DNA from: Rhizobium sp.
GTDB taxonomy: Bacteria; Pseudomonadota; Gammaproteobacteria; Burkholderiales; Thiobacillaceae
DNA length: 64,000 nucleotides
Assembly (NCBI GenBank): GCA_019459285.1
Contig: JAIBEL010000048.1
Location: forward strand, 92,923-156,922
Direction: 5' to 3'
Below the pieces are notes generated by a model. The model searched no databases, was not told the origin of the DNA, and worked only from the letters and a program-made list of their open reading frames with translations. This document shows, piece after piece, positions 52,867 through 64,000 of this stretch. Position 1 is the stretch's first letter, and each line of letters begins with the position of its first letter. The position numbers were made by a program, and so were the translations under genes.

Positions 52867-53511
52867 AGGCGCATTGATCTGCGCCATGCCCTCCGGCACG
52901 CGGAACAGCCCGGGATCCACAGGCAGCCTGCTTTCGCTCTCGAATGTCCGCGACCGCCCGGTGAACTCGCGTTCCTCGAGCGGCAGGCCAAGACTGAGCG
53001 TGTCACCCGCGTTCCACACCTGATTCGCCAGGTCGCAGTCGTTCTGCATGCCGGGCGGCGAGTCCTTCCATACGCGGTACTGGGTCGCAGCCAGAATGGA
53101 TTTCTGCTCGGCCATCGCGCGCGCCGCATCCATGGCATGCCTGACAGCAATGCCTTCATTGCAGACGACGCCCTTGACCGACAGCGTGAAACGCCGGCCG
53201 CCACGCTCGGCTTTGCCTTCAGCGAGCCGGGCGTTCCAGCGGGCAGGTTTCGGCGGCAGCCTGTCGGGCGCGAACACCATCGCCAGCTTGCTGTCACGCG
53301 ACACGTTGATGACCAGGCGACGATGCCGGTCCAGCAGCGTGAAATCGCCCGCATCCTCGCCACTGTCCATGCGCATGAAATCGGGGGTCACGAGGATGCG
53401 CGTCGGATACGGCGGACCGCCCGGATCCTGGTCGACATAACGCAGCACCGTCATGTCGGCCGCATGCGCAATTCCCATGCTCAGCACGAGCAGACCGAAC
53501 AGCGCTTTCAT
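52861..53511 (-). CDS. Exported protein of unknown function
   Basis: 216 residues from ATG 53511 (MKALFGLLVLSMGIAHAAD), which makes a TGATG junction with metZ. A cleavable signal peptide ends near residue 18. The mature part (PTRILVTPDFMRMDSGEDAGDF; DCDLANQVWNAGDTLSLGLPL) is polar with two cysteines and no family recognised; likely periplasmic. A much longer open frame reaching 54447 covers the same 3' end but its first 300 residues are an out-of-frame reading of metZ. Function unknown. Confidence 0.7.
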   Translation of the reverse strand: MKALFGLLVLSMGIAHAADMTVLRYVDQDPGGPPYPTRILVTPDFMRMDSGEDAGDFTLLDRHRRLVINVSRDSKLAMVFAPDRLPPKPARWNARLAEGKAERGGRRFTLSVKGVVCNEGIAVRHAMDAARAMAEQKSILAATQYRVWKDSPPGMQNDCDLANQVWNAGDTLSLGLPLEEREFTGRSRTFESESRLPVDPGLFRVPEGMAQINAPS

Positions 53512-54683
53512 CACGCCAGCCCGCGTGCCAGATCGGCCTGGATATCGGCCACCGATTCCAGCCCTGCGGCGATGCGTACCAGCCCGTCGCTGATGCCGGC
53601 TGCCGCACGTTGTTCCGGCGTCATGCGGCTGTGCGTGGTCGACGCGGGATGCGTGATCGTGGACTTGGTGTCGCCGAGGTTGGCGGTAATCGACAGCAGT
53701 TTCGTCGCGTCGATCAGCTTCCAGGCCGCATCCTTGCCGCCCTTGATCTCGAACGAGACGATGCCGCCCCCGGTTTTCTGCTGGCGCATCGCGAGTTCGT
53801 GCTGCGGGTGCGAAGGCAGGCCCGGATACCATACGCGCGCCACCTGCGGCTGGGCCTCCAGCCATTGCGCCAGCGCCAGCGCGTTCCGCGAATGCGCTTC
53901 CATGCGCAGCGAGAGCGTTTCCATGCCTTTGAGGATCACCCAGGCGTTGAACGCCGACAGCGTCGGGCCGGCCGTGCGCAGGAAGGTAAACACCCCCTCC
54001 ATCAACTCCTTGCTGCCCAGCACGGCGCCGCCGAGTACCCTGCCCTGCCCGTCGAGATACTTGGTGGCGGAATGGATCACGATGTCGGCGCCGAGTTCGA
54101 GCGGCTTCTGCAGCGCCGGCGAGCAGAAGCAGTTGTCGACCGCGAGCCACGCGCCGGCCTCGTGCGCGATGTCGGCGAGCGCGCGGATGTCGCTGACTTC
54201 GGTGAGCGGATTCGACGGCGATTCGACGAAGAACAGCTTGGTGTTCGGCTTCACCGCCGCCCGCCATTCCGCGGGGTCGGTCGGCGACACATAGGTCGTC
54301 TCGACGCCGAAGCGGCCGAGGATGTTGGAAAACAGCTGCACGGTGGAACCGAAAATCGAGCGCGACGCGACGACGTGCTCGCCCGCCTTCATCAACCCCA
54401 TCACCGTCGCCAGGATCGACGCCATGCCGGAGGAAAACGCCACGCAACGCTCGGCGCCTTCCAGCGCGGCGAGCCGCGCCTCCATCATGTTGACGGTGGG
54501 ATTGGCGAAGCGCGCATAGATGGGTCCGGGCTGTTCGCCCTTGAAACGTGCCGCCGCTTCCGCCGCGCTGCCGAACATGAAACTCGAGGTGAGGAATATC
54601 GCCTCCGAGTGTTCGTTGAACTGGCTGCGCACCGTACCGGCGCGCACGGCCAGCGTCTCAATGTCGTATTCGTCGTTGTCCAT
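53511..54683 (-). CDS. metZ: O-succinylhomoserine sulfhydrylase
   Basis: 390 residues from ATG 54683 (MDNDEYDIETLAVRAG), with GGGA ribosome site 7 bases ahead. Cys/Met metabolism PLP family: SEAIFLTSSFMF, YARFANPTVNMMEARLAALEG, SGMASILATVMGLMKAG, Schiff-base lysine 208 in HSATKYLDGQGRVLGG, and SLGDTKST-like NLGDTKSTITHPASTTH. It makes homocysteine from O-succinylhomoserine and sulfide. It follows purF, as usual in betaproteobacteria, but here a terminator hairpin and a palindromic element separate them. Confidence 0.93.
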   Translation of the reverse strand: MDNDEYDIETLAVRAGTVRSQFNEHSEAIFLTSSFMFGSAAEAAARFKGEQPGPIYARFANPTVNMMEARLAALEGAERCVAFSSGMASILATVMGLMKAGEHVVASRSIFGSTVQLFSNILGRFGVETTYVSPTDPAEWRAAVKPNTKLFFVESPSNPLTEVSDIRALADIAHEAGAWLAVDNCFCSPALQKPLELGADIVIHSATKYLDGQGRVLGGAVLGSKELMEGVFTFLRTAGPTLSAFNAWVILKGMETLSLRMEAHSRNALALAQWLEAQPQVARVWYPGLPSHPQHELAMRQQKTGGGIVSFEIKGGKDAAWKLIDATKLLSITANLGDTKSTITHPASTTHSRMTPEQRAAAGISDGLVRIAAGLESVADIQADLARGLA

Positions 54684-54691
54684 GTCTGATC

Positions 54692-54733
54692 CCAAAAATA
54701 AAAAACCCCGAACGGCAGCGTGGTTCGGGGTTT
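54692..54733 (-). terminator. Intrinsic terminator/attenuator-like hairpin just before metZ
   Basis: Perfect 11-bp arms AAACCCCGAAC (54703-54713) and GTTCGGGGTTT (54723-54733) with a 9-base loop, followed on the minus strand by TTTTTTATTTTT. The T-run ends about 9 bases before the metZ ATG and overlaps the edge of its ribosome site. It would stop purF transcripts, or act as an attenuator in the metZ leader. Confidence 0.8.
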
Positions 54734-54734
54734 C

Positions 54735-55014
54735 CAAAGCAGGCCGTTGAAAACCTTTCCAGGGCCGCGACGCGGGCTTTCCGGGATGGATCGCGAGGCG
54801 CATCGCGAAGCGAAGGGTCGTTCCCTTCGCAAGCGATGCAACGAAGCGAGCCGCCCGGAAAACCCCGTCCCTTCGGGTTTGTCCGAGAAAGGCCCGTCTG
54901 CGGCGTTACGGGCCTCGGAATCGTGGAATGACCACGACCTTCGGCCCGCGCCTTGCATCCAGGCCTTTCTCGGGCAAACGCGGCTCCTGGAAAGGTTTTC
55001 AACGGCCTGCCAAA
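54735..55014. mobile_element. MITE-like palindromic element between purF and metZ
   Basis: Perfect 25-bp inverted terminal repeats at 54739-54763 and 54986-55010 (outer ends GCAGGCCGTTGAAAACC / GGTTTTCAACGGCCTGC) enclose 222 bp with several nested hairpins and no ORF of note. CAAA flanks both ends (54735-54738 and 55011-55014), a plausible 4-bp target duplication. Terminal GCAGGCCGTTGAAAA-type ends recall insertion-sequence ends. Probably non-autonomous; it may also form structured RNA in the metZ leader. Confidence 0.65.
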
Positions 55015-55027
55015 CGCTTTAGCCGTA

Positions 55028-55057
55028 TTTATCAAGCGCCCGCAAGCTGAGGTTCAA
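55028..55057 (-). promoter_or_regulatory. Possible sigma-70 promoter upstream of the metZ leader
   Basis: Minus-strand TTGAAC (55057-55052) and GATAAA (55033-55028) with an 18-bp spacer, between the purF stop and the palindromic element. Each box matches consensus at four of six positions. If used, it gives a metZ leader of over 300 bases holding the element and the hairpin. Confidence 0.3.
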
Positions 55058-55097
55058 ATCGGCGCCATGGACAATTTACGCCCGACGCCAGACACGG

Positions 55098-56621
<1,524 letters not shown>

Positions 56622-56642
56622 GATGTGCACCCGTCCATAAAG

Positions 56643-57134
56643 TTATTCAAAGCGAATGTATTTCGCCACGTCGGCCGGCACCAGTGGCAAGGCATACTGT
56701 GCCATCGCCTGCAGGCTACCCGACAATCTGGCCTGCTTCCAGAACTCGGTACGCGGCAGCGAAGTCAGTCCGGCCGCGAGCGTCAGTCCGACCAGGATCG
56801 CCAGCCCCTTGGCCAGTCCCAGCACGCCACCCAGCACCTTGTCGGCTCCGCCCAGTCCCACCGCCTTGACCAGCGAAGACAGGACATGTCCCAGCAACAA
56901 TACGCCGATCAGCACCACCAGAAAAACCACGGCAAAGCCGGCGAAATAGCGGACACCCGGGCTCTCGATACCAATCGGCAGAAGCGGCGCCACCAGCAAG
57001 GCGCCCCATTTGCCCAGCGCAAACGCGAGAACCCAGGCCACCAACGAAAACAGCGTGTCGACCATGCCGCGCATCAACCCGCGTACCACGGTCAGGACCA
57101 GCACCAGCACCACGATGAGATCGAGCATGCTCAT
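56643..57134 (-). CDS. cvpA: CvpA-family membrane protein
   Basis: 163 residues with four membrane helices (LDLIVVLVLVLTVVRGLMRG at the start, VRYFAGFAVVFLVVLIGVLLLG central, LGLAKGLAILVGLTLAAGL late). The layout and location before purF match CvpA (colicin V production protein). Its physiological role is still vague, linked to envelope or purine-related phenotypes. The start overlaps the upstream SPOR-protein stop by 4 bp. Confidence 0.9.
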   Translation of the reverse strand: MSMLDLIVVLVLVLTVVRGLMRGMVDTLFSLVAWVLAFALGKWGALLVAPLLPIGIESPGVRYFAGFAVVFLVVLIGVLLLGHVLSSLVKAVGLGGADKVLGGVLGLAKGLAILVGLTLAAGLTSLPRTEFWKQARLSGSLQAMAQYALPLVPADVAKYIRFE

Positions 57135-57757
57135 TTGGCCAGCACCTGCCCGGTCATGCCGCTTTCAGCCAGCCGCCCTGCCGCTGCCTCCGCGGCCTCC
57201 CGCGTCGGATAAGGCCCTACACGCACACGCGTCAGATTGCCAACCGTATCAGTGTAGGTCGGCAATCCTGCCAGTGCCGCGCGCGCCTTGAGTTCGCGAG
57301 CCTTGGCACCATCGGACAGGGCGGCAAGCTGCACCACGAACATTTCGCTGGCTGCCGCAGGTTTTTTCTGGGGGACAGGCGCGGCCACTGGATGCGGCTT
57401 GGGTTGCGGTTTGGGGGGTTGCGGTTTGGCGGGTTCTGGTTTGACAGGCTCAGGCTTGACTGGTTCGGCTTCAGGCCTAGGCTCGGGTCTGGCTGCCGGT
57501 TTGGCGGGCTCGGCCGGTGGCGCAGGCTGCGACGGCGCGGCAGGCGCAGGTTCGGCCGCAGGCACTGGCGCGGCTGTCTGTTCGGGCAGAGGCGACGGAG
57601 CTTCGGCCATGTGGACCGACAGCGTACTCGTCGGCGGCGGCTCGTCTTCCAGCAACAACGGCAGCACAATCACCGCCAGCAGGGTCAGCGTCACCGCACC
57701 GATCAGTCGGCGCCGGGCGAGGCGTTTGAGGTCATTTTCACTGCTGGGTGGCGGCAT
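57131..57757 (-). CDS. dedD: SPOR-domain cell-division protein, DedD-like
   Basis: 208 residues from ATG 57757 (MPPPSSENDLKRLARRR), overlapping folC by 20 bp; a GTG at 58045 would run far into folC. Topology: short cytoplasmic basic tail, one membrane helix (about 19-36), a long proline/lysine/glutamate-rich linker (about 50-130, with repeated KPEP and KPQP units), and a C-terminal SPOR domain (about 135-208, FVVQLAALSDGAKARELKARA ... RVRVGPYPTREAAEAAAGRL). SPOR domains bind denuded septal peptidoglycan. Confidence 0.88.
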   Translation of the reverse strand: MPPPSSENDLKRLARRRLIGAVTLTLLAVIVLPLLLEDEPPPTSTLSVHMAEAPSPLPEQTAAPVPAAEPAPAAPSQPAPPAEPAKPAARPEPRPEAEPVKPEPVKPEPAKPQPPKPQPKPHPVAAPVPQKKPAAASEMFVVQLAALSDGAKARELKARAALAGLPTYTDTVGNLTRVRVGPYPTREAAEAAAGRLAESGMTGQVLAK

Positions 57758-59009
57758 GGTCGAGCACGGCGGCAACGGTATAAAACGAACCGAAGACGAG
57801 AATTCTATCATCTTCGCGCGCCGCGCTTCGTGCCTCCGTGAGTGCACGGGCGACATCCGGCTGCACGTGTATCGGCACCTCGCCCACCTGCCCGCGCAGT
57901 TCGGCAGCCAGTGCCTTGGCATCCCACGCACGTGGCGAAGCAGGCGTACATGTCCACCATTCATCGATTTCGTCACGCAATGCCGCAAACACCCCCGCTG
58001 CATCCTTGTCGGCCAGCATGCCAACGACTGCCAGCGTGCGTCCACCTACCGGCTGGCCGTGCAGGGTGGCCGCCAGTGCCCGCGCGGCTTCCGGATTGTG
58101 CGCCACGTCCAGAATGACGGCTGGCGCCTGGGCGATGTGCTGGAACCGGCCCGGCACGCGCGTGGCCGCCAGCCCGCGGCGGATTGCCACTTCGTTTACG
58201 GGCAGACGATCCTGTATGGCATCCAGCGCCGCCAGCGCACCGGACGCGTTACGCAACTGGCAGGCGCCCGCCATGGCGGGCAGCGGCAAGTCTGCCCAGT
58301 ATGTAGCGAGACTGCGATAGGTCCAGTGGTCGTCCTCGCGCTGCGCGGAAAAGTCCCCGCCCACACACCGCAGGTCGGCACCGATACGACGGGCATGTTC
58401 AAGCAAGCTGAGCGGCGGCGCGGGATCGACGCAAATGGCAGGACGCCCGGTTCGATAAATCCCCGCCTTCTCGAAGCCGATCTTTTCGCGGCTGTCGCCC
58501 AGGTAGTCCATATGGTCGAGATCGACGCTGGTGACAACCGCGACGTCGGCGTCGAATACGTTCACGGCATCGAGCCGCCCGCCAAGACCCACCTCAAGAA
58601 CGGCCACATCGATGCCGGCATCGATGAACCGGGCCATCGCACCCAGGGTGCCGAATTCGAAGTAGGTCAGCGAGACGTCGCCGCGTGCCGCGTCGACCCG
58701 TTCGAATGCAGCGATGAGTTCGGCGTCGCTTGCCTCCCTGCCGGCGACCCGCACGCGTTCGTTGTAGCGCAGCAGATGCGGCGAGGTGTACAGGCCGGTC
58801 TTGTAACCGGCGGCATCGAGGATGGCGGCCAGATACGCACAGGTAGAGCCTTTGCCATTGGTGCCGCCCACGACGATGAGCGGAAAATCCGGAACAAGTC
58901 CAAGTGCCTCCTTGACCCGACGCACCCGATCGAGGCCGAGATCGATCGTACTGGGATGCAGTCGTTCCAGCCGCGCCAGCCAGGCATCAAGGGAAGTCAG
59001 ACGTTGCAC
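57738..59009 (-). CDS. folC: Bifunctional dihydrofolate/folylpolyglutamate synthase
   Basis: 423 residues. P-loop VVGGTNGKGSTCAYLAAIL (about 46-64), FEFGTLGAMARFIDAGIDVAVLEVGLGGRLDAVN, TSVDLDHMDYLGDSREKIGFEKAGI and VILDVAHNPEAARALAATL are Mur-ligase-type FolC motifs. It adds glutamate to dihydropteroate and folates. It follows accD after a 99-bp gap (59010-59108) that shows no gene. Confidence 0.93.
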   Translation of the reverse strand: MQRLTSLDAWLARLERLHPSTIDLGLDRVRRVKEALGLVPDFPLIVVGGTNGKGSTCAYLAAILDAAGYKTGLYTSPHLLRYNERVRVAGREASDAELIAAFERVDAARGDVSLTYFEFGTLGAMARFIDAGIDVAVLEVGLGGRLDAVNVFDADVAVVTSVDLDHMDYLGDSREKIGFEKAGIYRTGRPAICVDPAPPLSLLEHARRIGADLRCVGGDFSAQREDDHWTYRSLATYWADLPLPAMAGACQLRNASGALAALDAIQDRLPVNEVAIRRGLAATRVPGRFQHIAQAPAVILDVAHNPEAARALAATLHGQPVGGRTLAVVGMLADKDAAGVFAALRDEIDEWWTCTPASPRAWDAKALAAELRGQVGEVPIHVQPDVARALTEARSAAREDDRILVFGSFYTVAAVLDHAATQQ

Positions 59010-59108
59010 GATCTAGGTTACGTCGGGATGGCAGCCAGGCAGGAATCAAACAAATTGCCGCGATGCGGGCATGTCTGCGGCGACCTGGGCGCTCAACCAG
59101 CTCGGATG

Positions 59109-59978
59109 TCAGGCCGCCAGCGCCGGCCGGCCCATCATCATCGCCAGCGTGGATGCGAGCTCGCTACGCATCTGACGGCGATCGATGATGCGGTCGATGG
59201 CGCCCTTCTCCTGCAGGAATTCGGCTCGCTGAAATCCTTCCGGCAGGGTTTCGCGCACGGTCTGCTCGATCACGCGCGGCCCGGCAAAGCCGATCAGCGC
59301 GTTGGGCTCGGCGACGATCAGGTCGCCCAGCATGGCGAAGCTCGCCGACACGCCACCCATGGTGGGGTCGGTCAGCACCGAAATGAAGGGCAGACGATGG
59401 CGCGACAGCTGCGTCAATGCGGCCGAGGTTTTCGCCATCTGCATCAGCGAAAACAGGCCTTCCTGCATGCGTGCGCCACCGCTGGCAGAAAAGCAGATGA
59501 AGGCCGAATTCGATTCGATCGCCGCTTCCACACCCAGGGCGAAGCGCTCACCGACCACCGACCCCATCGAGCCGCCCATGAACTTGAACTCGAACGCCGC
59601 GGCCACCACCGGCACCGCCTTGACACTGCCGCCGATCACCACCAGCGCATCCGTTTCCGAGGTGCCGGTCTGCGCTTCCTTCAGGCGGTCGGGATATTTC
59701 TTGCTGTCCTTGAATTTGAGCGGATCGAGGGGCGTGATATGGGCGCCGATTTCATGCTGCCCCTCCGTATCCAGCAGCATGGCCAGCCGCTGCCGCGCAC
59801 CGATGCGGTGGTGGTGACCGCATTTCGGGCACACTTCCAGGTTGCTTTCCAGATCGGCACGGTAGAGCACCTCGTTGCAGGCCGGGCACTTGGACCACAG
59901 CCCCTCGGGCATCGACTTCTTCGATGCCTGGGCACGCCGCTTGATCTTCGGCGGCAGGATTTTCTGGAACCAGCTCAT
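59109..59978 (-). CDS. accD: Acetyl-CoA carboxylase carboxyltransferase subunit beta
   Basis: 289 residues from ATG 59978 ([14 protein letters not shown]), the family opening. A zinc ribbon is formed by Cys31, Cys34, Cys50 and Cys53 ([10 protein letters not shown] ... [10 protein letters not shown]). The crotonase-like core has [15 protein letters not shown] and [20 protein letters not shown]. With AccA it transfers carboxyl from biotin to acetyl-CoA. trpA stops 13 bp upstream; the trpA-accD-folC order is typical. Confidence 0.95.
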   Translation of the reverse strand: MSWFQKILPPKIKRRAQASKKSMPEGLWSKCPACNEVLYRADLESNLEVCPKCGHHHRIGARQRLAMLLDTEGQHEIGAHITPLDPLKFKDSKKYPDRLKEAQTGTSETDALVVIGGSVKAVPVVAAAFEFKFMGGSMGSVVGERFALGVEAAIESNSAFICFSASGGARMQEGLFSLMQMAKTSAALTQLSRHRLPFISVLTDPTMGGVSASFAMLGDLIVAEPNALIGFAGPRVIEQTVRETLPEGFQRAEFLQEKGAIDRIIDRRQMRSELASTLAMMMGRPALAA

Positions 59979-59991
59979 GTGTCTTCTCCGT

Positions 59992-60798
59992 TTATTTCGA
60001 TGCCGCGTCGACGCCGCGGCGCAATTCAGCCACCACGTGTTTGACGCGGTTGGTGCATTCACCTTCGGGCGCGGTCTCGATCTCGTTCACGATGCGGCTG
60101 CCCACCACCACCGCGTCGGCTATGCGGGCCACCGCTTCGGCGGTTGCCGCGTCGCGGATGCCGAAGCCCACGCCCACCGGCAGACTGCAATGCTTGCGCA
60201 CCATGGCCAGCTTCTGCGCGACTTCCTCGGTGTCGAGGTTGGCCGAACCCGTCACGCCCTTGAGCGAGACGTAGTAGATGAAACCACCGGCGGCGGCGGC
60301 CACCTGCTCAACGCGCGATTCCGGTGTGGTCGGCGACAGCAGGAAAATCGGGTCGAGGCCGTGGGCCTTGAACACGTCCGACACGCCAGCCGATTCCTCG
60401 GGCGGAATGTCCACCGTGAGCACGCCGTCCACCCCCGCCGCCTTCGCCGCTTGGGCAAAGGCCTCGTAACCCATGTGCTCGATCGGGTTGGCATAGCCCA
60501 TCAGCACCACCGGCGTGGTTGTGTTGCTCTTGCGGAATTCCGCCGTCATCGCCAGCACGTCCTTCAGCCCGACCTTGTTCGCCAGCGCGCGCTCGGATGC
60601 GCGCTGGATCACCGGGCCGTCGGCCATGGGGTCGGAAAACGGCACCCCCAGCTCGATGATGTCGGCGCCGGCTTCCACCAGCGCGTGCATCAGCGGCACC
60701 GTCAGGCCCTTGCCGGGGTCGCCTGCGGTAATGAAGGGAATCAGGGCTTTTCTGTTGTGCGCTTTCAGCGCGGTAAAGGTCTGGCCGATGCGGCTCAT
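59992..60798 (-). CDS. trpA: Tryptophan synthase alpha chain
   Basis: 268 residues. [47 protein letters not shown] includes the catalytic glutamate (ELGVPFSDP) and the aspartate loop. [27 protein letters not shown] and [27 protein letters not shown] follow. It cleaves indole-3-glycerol phosphate and passes indole to TrpB. A 42-bp gap separates it from trpB. Confidence 0.95.
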   Translation of the reverse strand: MSRIGQTFTALKAHNRKALIPFITAGDPGKGLTVPLMHALVEAGADIIELGVPFSDPMADGPVIQRASERALANKVGLKDVLAMTAEFRKSNTTTPVVLMGYANPIEHMGYEAFAQAAKAAGVDGVLTVDIPPEESAGVSDVFKAHGLDPIFLLSPTTPESRVEQVAAAAGGFIYYVSLKGVTGSANLDTEEVAQKLAMVRKHCSLPVGVGFGIRDAATAEAVARIADAVVVGSRIVNEIETAPEGECTNRVKHVVAELRRGVDAASK

Positions 60799-60840
60799 GG
60801 TTGGGTCTTCTGGAAGGTGCGATTCAATTGGGGAGCCGGT

Positions 60841-62036
<1,196 letters not shown>

Positions 62037-62040
<4 letters not shown>

Positions 62041-62657
62041 GATGCTTCTTTCGCTTTCGCAATGAATTGCGCAATCTTGTGCGCGTCCTTGATGCCTTTG
62101 GAAACTTCCACGCCGGACGACACGTCCACCGCCCACGGGCGAACGGTTCGCACCGCTTCGGCAACGTTGTCGGGCGTGAGGCCACCCGACAGGATGACCG
62201 GTTTGGGCAGGTCCGACGGGATCAGGCTCCAGTCGAAGCGTTCCCCGGTGCCGCCCGGTACGCCCGGCACGAAGGCATCGAGCAGCAGACCACGTGCGGC
62301 ATCAAAGTCAGCCGCGTATTTTAGCAAATCCGTGTCCCGATTCACCCGTACCGCCTTGATATAAGGTCGGCCAAAGCGCGCGCAGTCAGTTGGCGTCTCG
62401 TCGCCGTGGAATTGCAGCAGGTCGAGCGGGACAAGCTGCAACACGCGATCGATGAAAGCCGGCTCTGCGTTGACGAACAGGCCCACGCTCTGGACGAAGG
62501 GCGGCAAGGCACGCACCAGTCCGGCGGCCGTTTCGGCCGACACGTGGCGGGGGCTTTTTTCGTAAAACACGAAGCCCACGGCATCCCCCCCTGCGGCGCA
62601 GGCGGCCTTCAGGTCCTGCAGGCGGGTGATGCCGCAGATTTTTACGCGAACTGCCAT
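62037..62657 (-). CDS. trpF: Phosphoribosylanthranilate isomerase
   Basis: 206 residues. [36 protein letters not shown] contains the catalytic cysteine (KICG), and [33 protein letters not shown] and [31 protein letters not shown] complete the barrel. It is the third step of tryptophan synthesis. It overlaps truA by 16 bp. Confidence 0.95.
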
Positions 62658-63427
62658 CGTTCAGAGCTTTCCAGCAAGGCAAAGTGCGCAGGATACCGGA
62701 TGTGGGTGAGATACAGCCCGGCAGCGTCGAAAGTGGGCGCGGCCAGCGTGCGATCGCGGCCTTGCAGGATCTCGTGCATCCACTCGGGCGGCTGCGCGCC
62801 CGCACCGATATGGACCAGGCAACCCATGAGATTGCGCACCATGTGATGCAGGAAACCGTCGGCGCGGAAATCGCACAACAGGTAATCGCCGCGCCGCTCG
62901 ATCTGGGCCAGCCGCAGTTCCTTAACCGGCGATTTGGCCTGGCATTCGGCGGCACGGAAAGCGGAAAAGTCGTGCTGTCCGATCAGGTGCGCCGCTGCCC
63001 GGTTCATCGCATCGGCGTCGAGTGGACGATGGTGCCAGCCGATCAGGCCGTGATTGAGGCCGGGCCGCACCGGATGATTCAGCAGTACATAGCGGTATCC
63101 CCGTTGCGTGGCGGCGAAACGCGCATGGAAATCCTCGCCCACCTCACGCGCCCACAACACCGCCACGCCAGGCGGAAGATGGCTATTGACGCCGCGCACC
63201 CAGGCCGTAATCGGACGCTGGACCGAGGTATCGAAATGGGCGACCTGGAATGCCGCGTGCACGCCGGTGTCAGTGCGCCCCGCTGCAGTGACGACCGTCC
63301 TTTCGCCGGCAATCGCCGACACGGCCGCTTCCAGTGCGTCCTGCACGCCACACCCCTGCGGCTGCGACTGCCAGCCGCAAAAACCGACGCCGCAATATTC
63401 CAGACCCAATACGATACGCATACTCAC
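62642..63427 (-). CDS. truA: tRNA pseudouridine(38-40) synthase
   Basis: 261 residues. Catalytic Asp53 is in [34 protein letters not shown] opens the fold, with [16 protein letters not shown] and [19 protein letters not shown] later. It converts uridines 38-40 of tRNA anticodon arms to pseudouridine. Position before trpF is typical. The gene to its right is a membrane protein rather than the fimV often seen there. Confidence 0.95.
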   Translation of the reverse strand: MSMRIVLGLEYCGVGFCGWQSQPQGCGVQDALEAAVSAIAGERTVVTAAGRTDTGVHAAFQVAHFDTSVQRPITAWVRGVNSHLPPGVAVLWAREVGEDFHARFAATQRGYRYVLLNHPVRPGLNHGLIGWHHRPLDADAMNRAAAHLIGQHDFSAFRAAECQAKSPVKELRLAQIERRGDYLLCDFRADGFLHHMVRNLMGCLVHIGAGAQPPEWMHEILQGRDRTLAAPTFDAAGLYLTHIRYPAHFALLESSERWQFA

Positions 63428-63433
63428 CCGGCC

Positions 63434-64000
63434 TCACGCCAGCACGATCCACACTCCAAGCAAGCCCGCAAGTATGACGGCGCTATCGCAGCCTTGCCAG
63501 CGTTCGGTGTGCAAGGTGTAAGTATCGGGGCCGGCGTCATCCGGCAGCGGCGCGCGCAGCGCATCCAGCCACCGGGCCGGTTTGGGCGCATGCTCGACGT
63601 AATCCAGGGTCAGCCCCAGGCGTACTGCGAAGGCGCGACGATCAAACCCCAACCAGACCAGCGGCCGGGCCAGGCCATACAGGCCGTAAATCAGGCGAGG
63701 GCGGACAGTGGTGGCGAGCAGTATCCCCAGGCCTGCGATCATCAGCGCCAGCCGCGCCACGCGCAGCGCACCCAGCCGGACTCCCTCCCAGGTCGGGCTG
63801 GCCCATTCGAGCGATGGCCATAATGACGTACCGGGCATGGTGTAGGCGTAGGTAAGCAGAAGGACAACCATCAGCCAGCGGGTTCGGCGCAGCAAACGCC
63901 AGGCCTCATGGCGGACAGGTGCAAACAGAAAGGCCCGCCCCGGACCGCCCGCCACCAAAAAAAACAGGGGCACCGCCCCGCCGTCCACCCCCCCAGAACC
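63434..64000 (-). CDS. Membrane protein of CbiQ/EcfT-like appearance, 5' end cut by window edge
   Basis: The frame is open from the right edge (codon 64000-63998) to its stop at 63434, 188 residues visible. Two membrane helices near the visible N-terminus (LMVVLLLTYAYTMPGTSLWP) and one at LALMIAGLGILLATTV, then LIYGLYGLARPLVWLGFDRRAFAVRLGLTLDYVEH, which resembles the coupling-helix region of ECF/CbiQ-type transmembrane subunits. A final hydrophobic segment ends the protein. Assignment is tentative; start lies outside the window. Confidence 0.5.
   Translation of the reverse strand, partial: GSGGVDGGAVPLFFLVAGGPGRAFLFAPVRHEAWRLLRRTRWLMVVLLLTYAYTMPGTSLWPSLEWASPTWEGVRLGALRVARLALMIAGLGILLATTVRPRLIYGLYGLARPLVWLGFDRRAFAVRLGLTLDYVEHAPKPARWLDALRAPLPDDAGPDTYTLHTERWQGCDSAVILAGLLGVWIVLA

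Noticed and set aside
52861..54447. Single 528-codon minus-strand protein
   Set aside because: The first 300 codons are an out-of-frame reading of metZ; only the last 217 codons from ATG 53511, with a signal peptide, look real.
57288..60044. Plus-strand open frame of over 900 codons opposite dedD, folC and accD
   Set aside because: It lies antisense to three well-recognised genes, contains glycine/leucine-rich reverse readings of their codons, and matches no family; typical of high-GC antisense frames.

Overview
The window is GC-rich bacterial chromosomal DNA that most resembles a betaproteobacterium. The basis is gene order: truA-trpF-trpB-trpA-accD-folC-dedD-cvpA-purF-metZ, cysS diverging from a TPR gene-ppiB-lpxH, and mlaFED..CB-ABC exporter-bolA-murA-hisG are runs familiar from that class. 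A Nitrosomonadales-type genome such as Thiobacillus or Gallionella relatives is a reasonable guess, but no rRNA or tRNA gene is present to test it. Almost every gene lies on the minus strand; only the TPR gene, ppiB and lpxH lie on the plus strand.

Layout from high to low coordinate, which is the direction of transcription. (1) 64.0-55.1 kb: housekeeping run of tryptophan synthesis, accD, folC, a SPOR protein, cvpA and purF. (2) 55.1-54.7 kb: a 272-bp palindromic, MITE-like element and a strong intrinsic terminator placed directly before metZ. (3) 54.7-49.5 kb: metZ, a secreted hypothetical protein, and the divergent lpxH/ppiB/TPR and cysS units. (4) 49.4-40.7 kb: an Mla-type lipid-transport operon with a TolC-family gene inside it, an ABC-2 exporter, ibaG/bolA, murA and short-form hisG. 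(5) 40.6-0 kb: a surface-glycan locus of about 40 kb that begins directly after hisG and runs off the left edge.

The glycan locus looks mosaic. It has an asparagine synthase-like gene and an O-antigen ligase/polymerase (40.6-37.5 kb). Next is a degraded, AT-richer patch with a twice-frameshifted sugar ketoisomerase (37.5-36.5 kb). Then come an FdtB-like aminotransferase and a GC-rich block (35.4-23.6 kb) carrying legB, legC, ptmE, legG, legI, ptmF, legF and ptmA homologues. These predict CMP-legionaminic acid synthesis by the GDP-linked route known from Campylobacter flagellin glycosylation, here with no flagellar gene nearby. Extra genes inside the block (a FemAB-like acyltransferase, two methyltransferases, an atypical PLP-fold protein) suggest a modified nonulosonic acid. 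An AT-richer block follows (23.6-18.8 kb: sulfotransferase, capsule-type protein, methyltransferase with a disturbed 5' end, PhyH dioxygenase). After that come a PglK-like ABC flippase, FkbM and TIGR04325 methyltransferases, glycosyltransferases, an SDR lacking its catalytic tyrosine with a partner aminotransferase, a second asparagine synthase, and the initiating WecA-like and WbpM/PglF-like enzymes. GT9 and GT10 glycosyltransferases close the window.

Together the genes describe a pathway that makes unusual amino/nonulosonic sugars, assembles them on a polyprenyl phosphate carrier, flips them (ABC-type; no Wzx seen here), polymerises or ligates them, and decorates them with methyl, sulfate, acyl and possibly amide groups. 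The glycan structure itself is inference.
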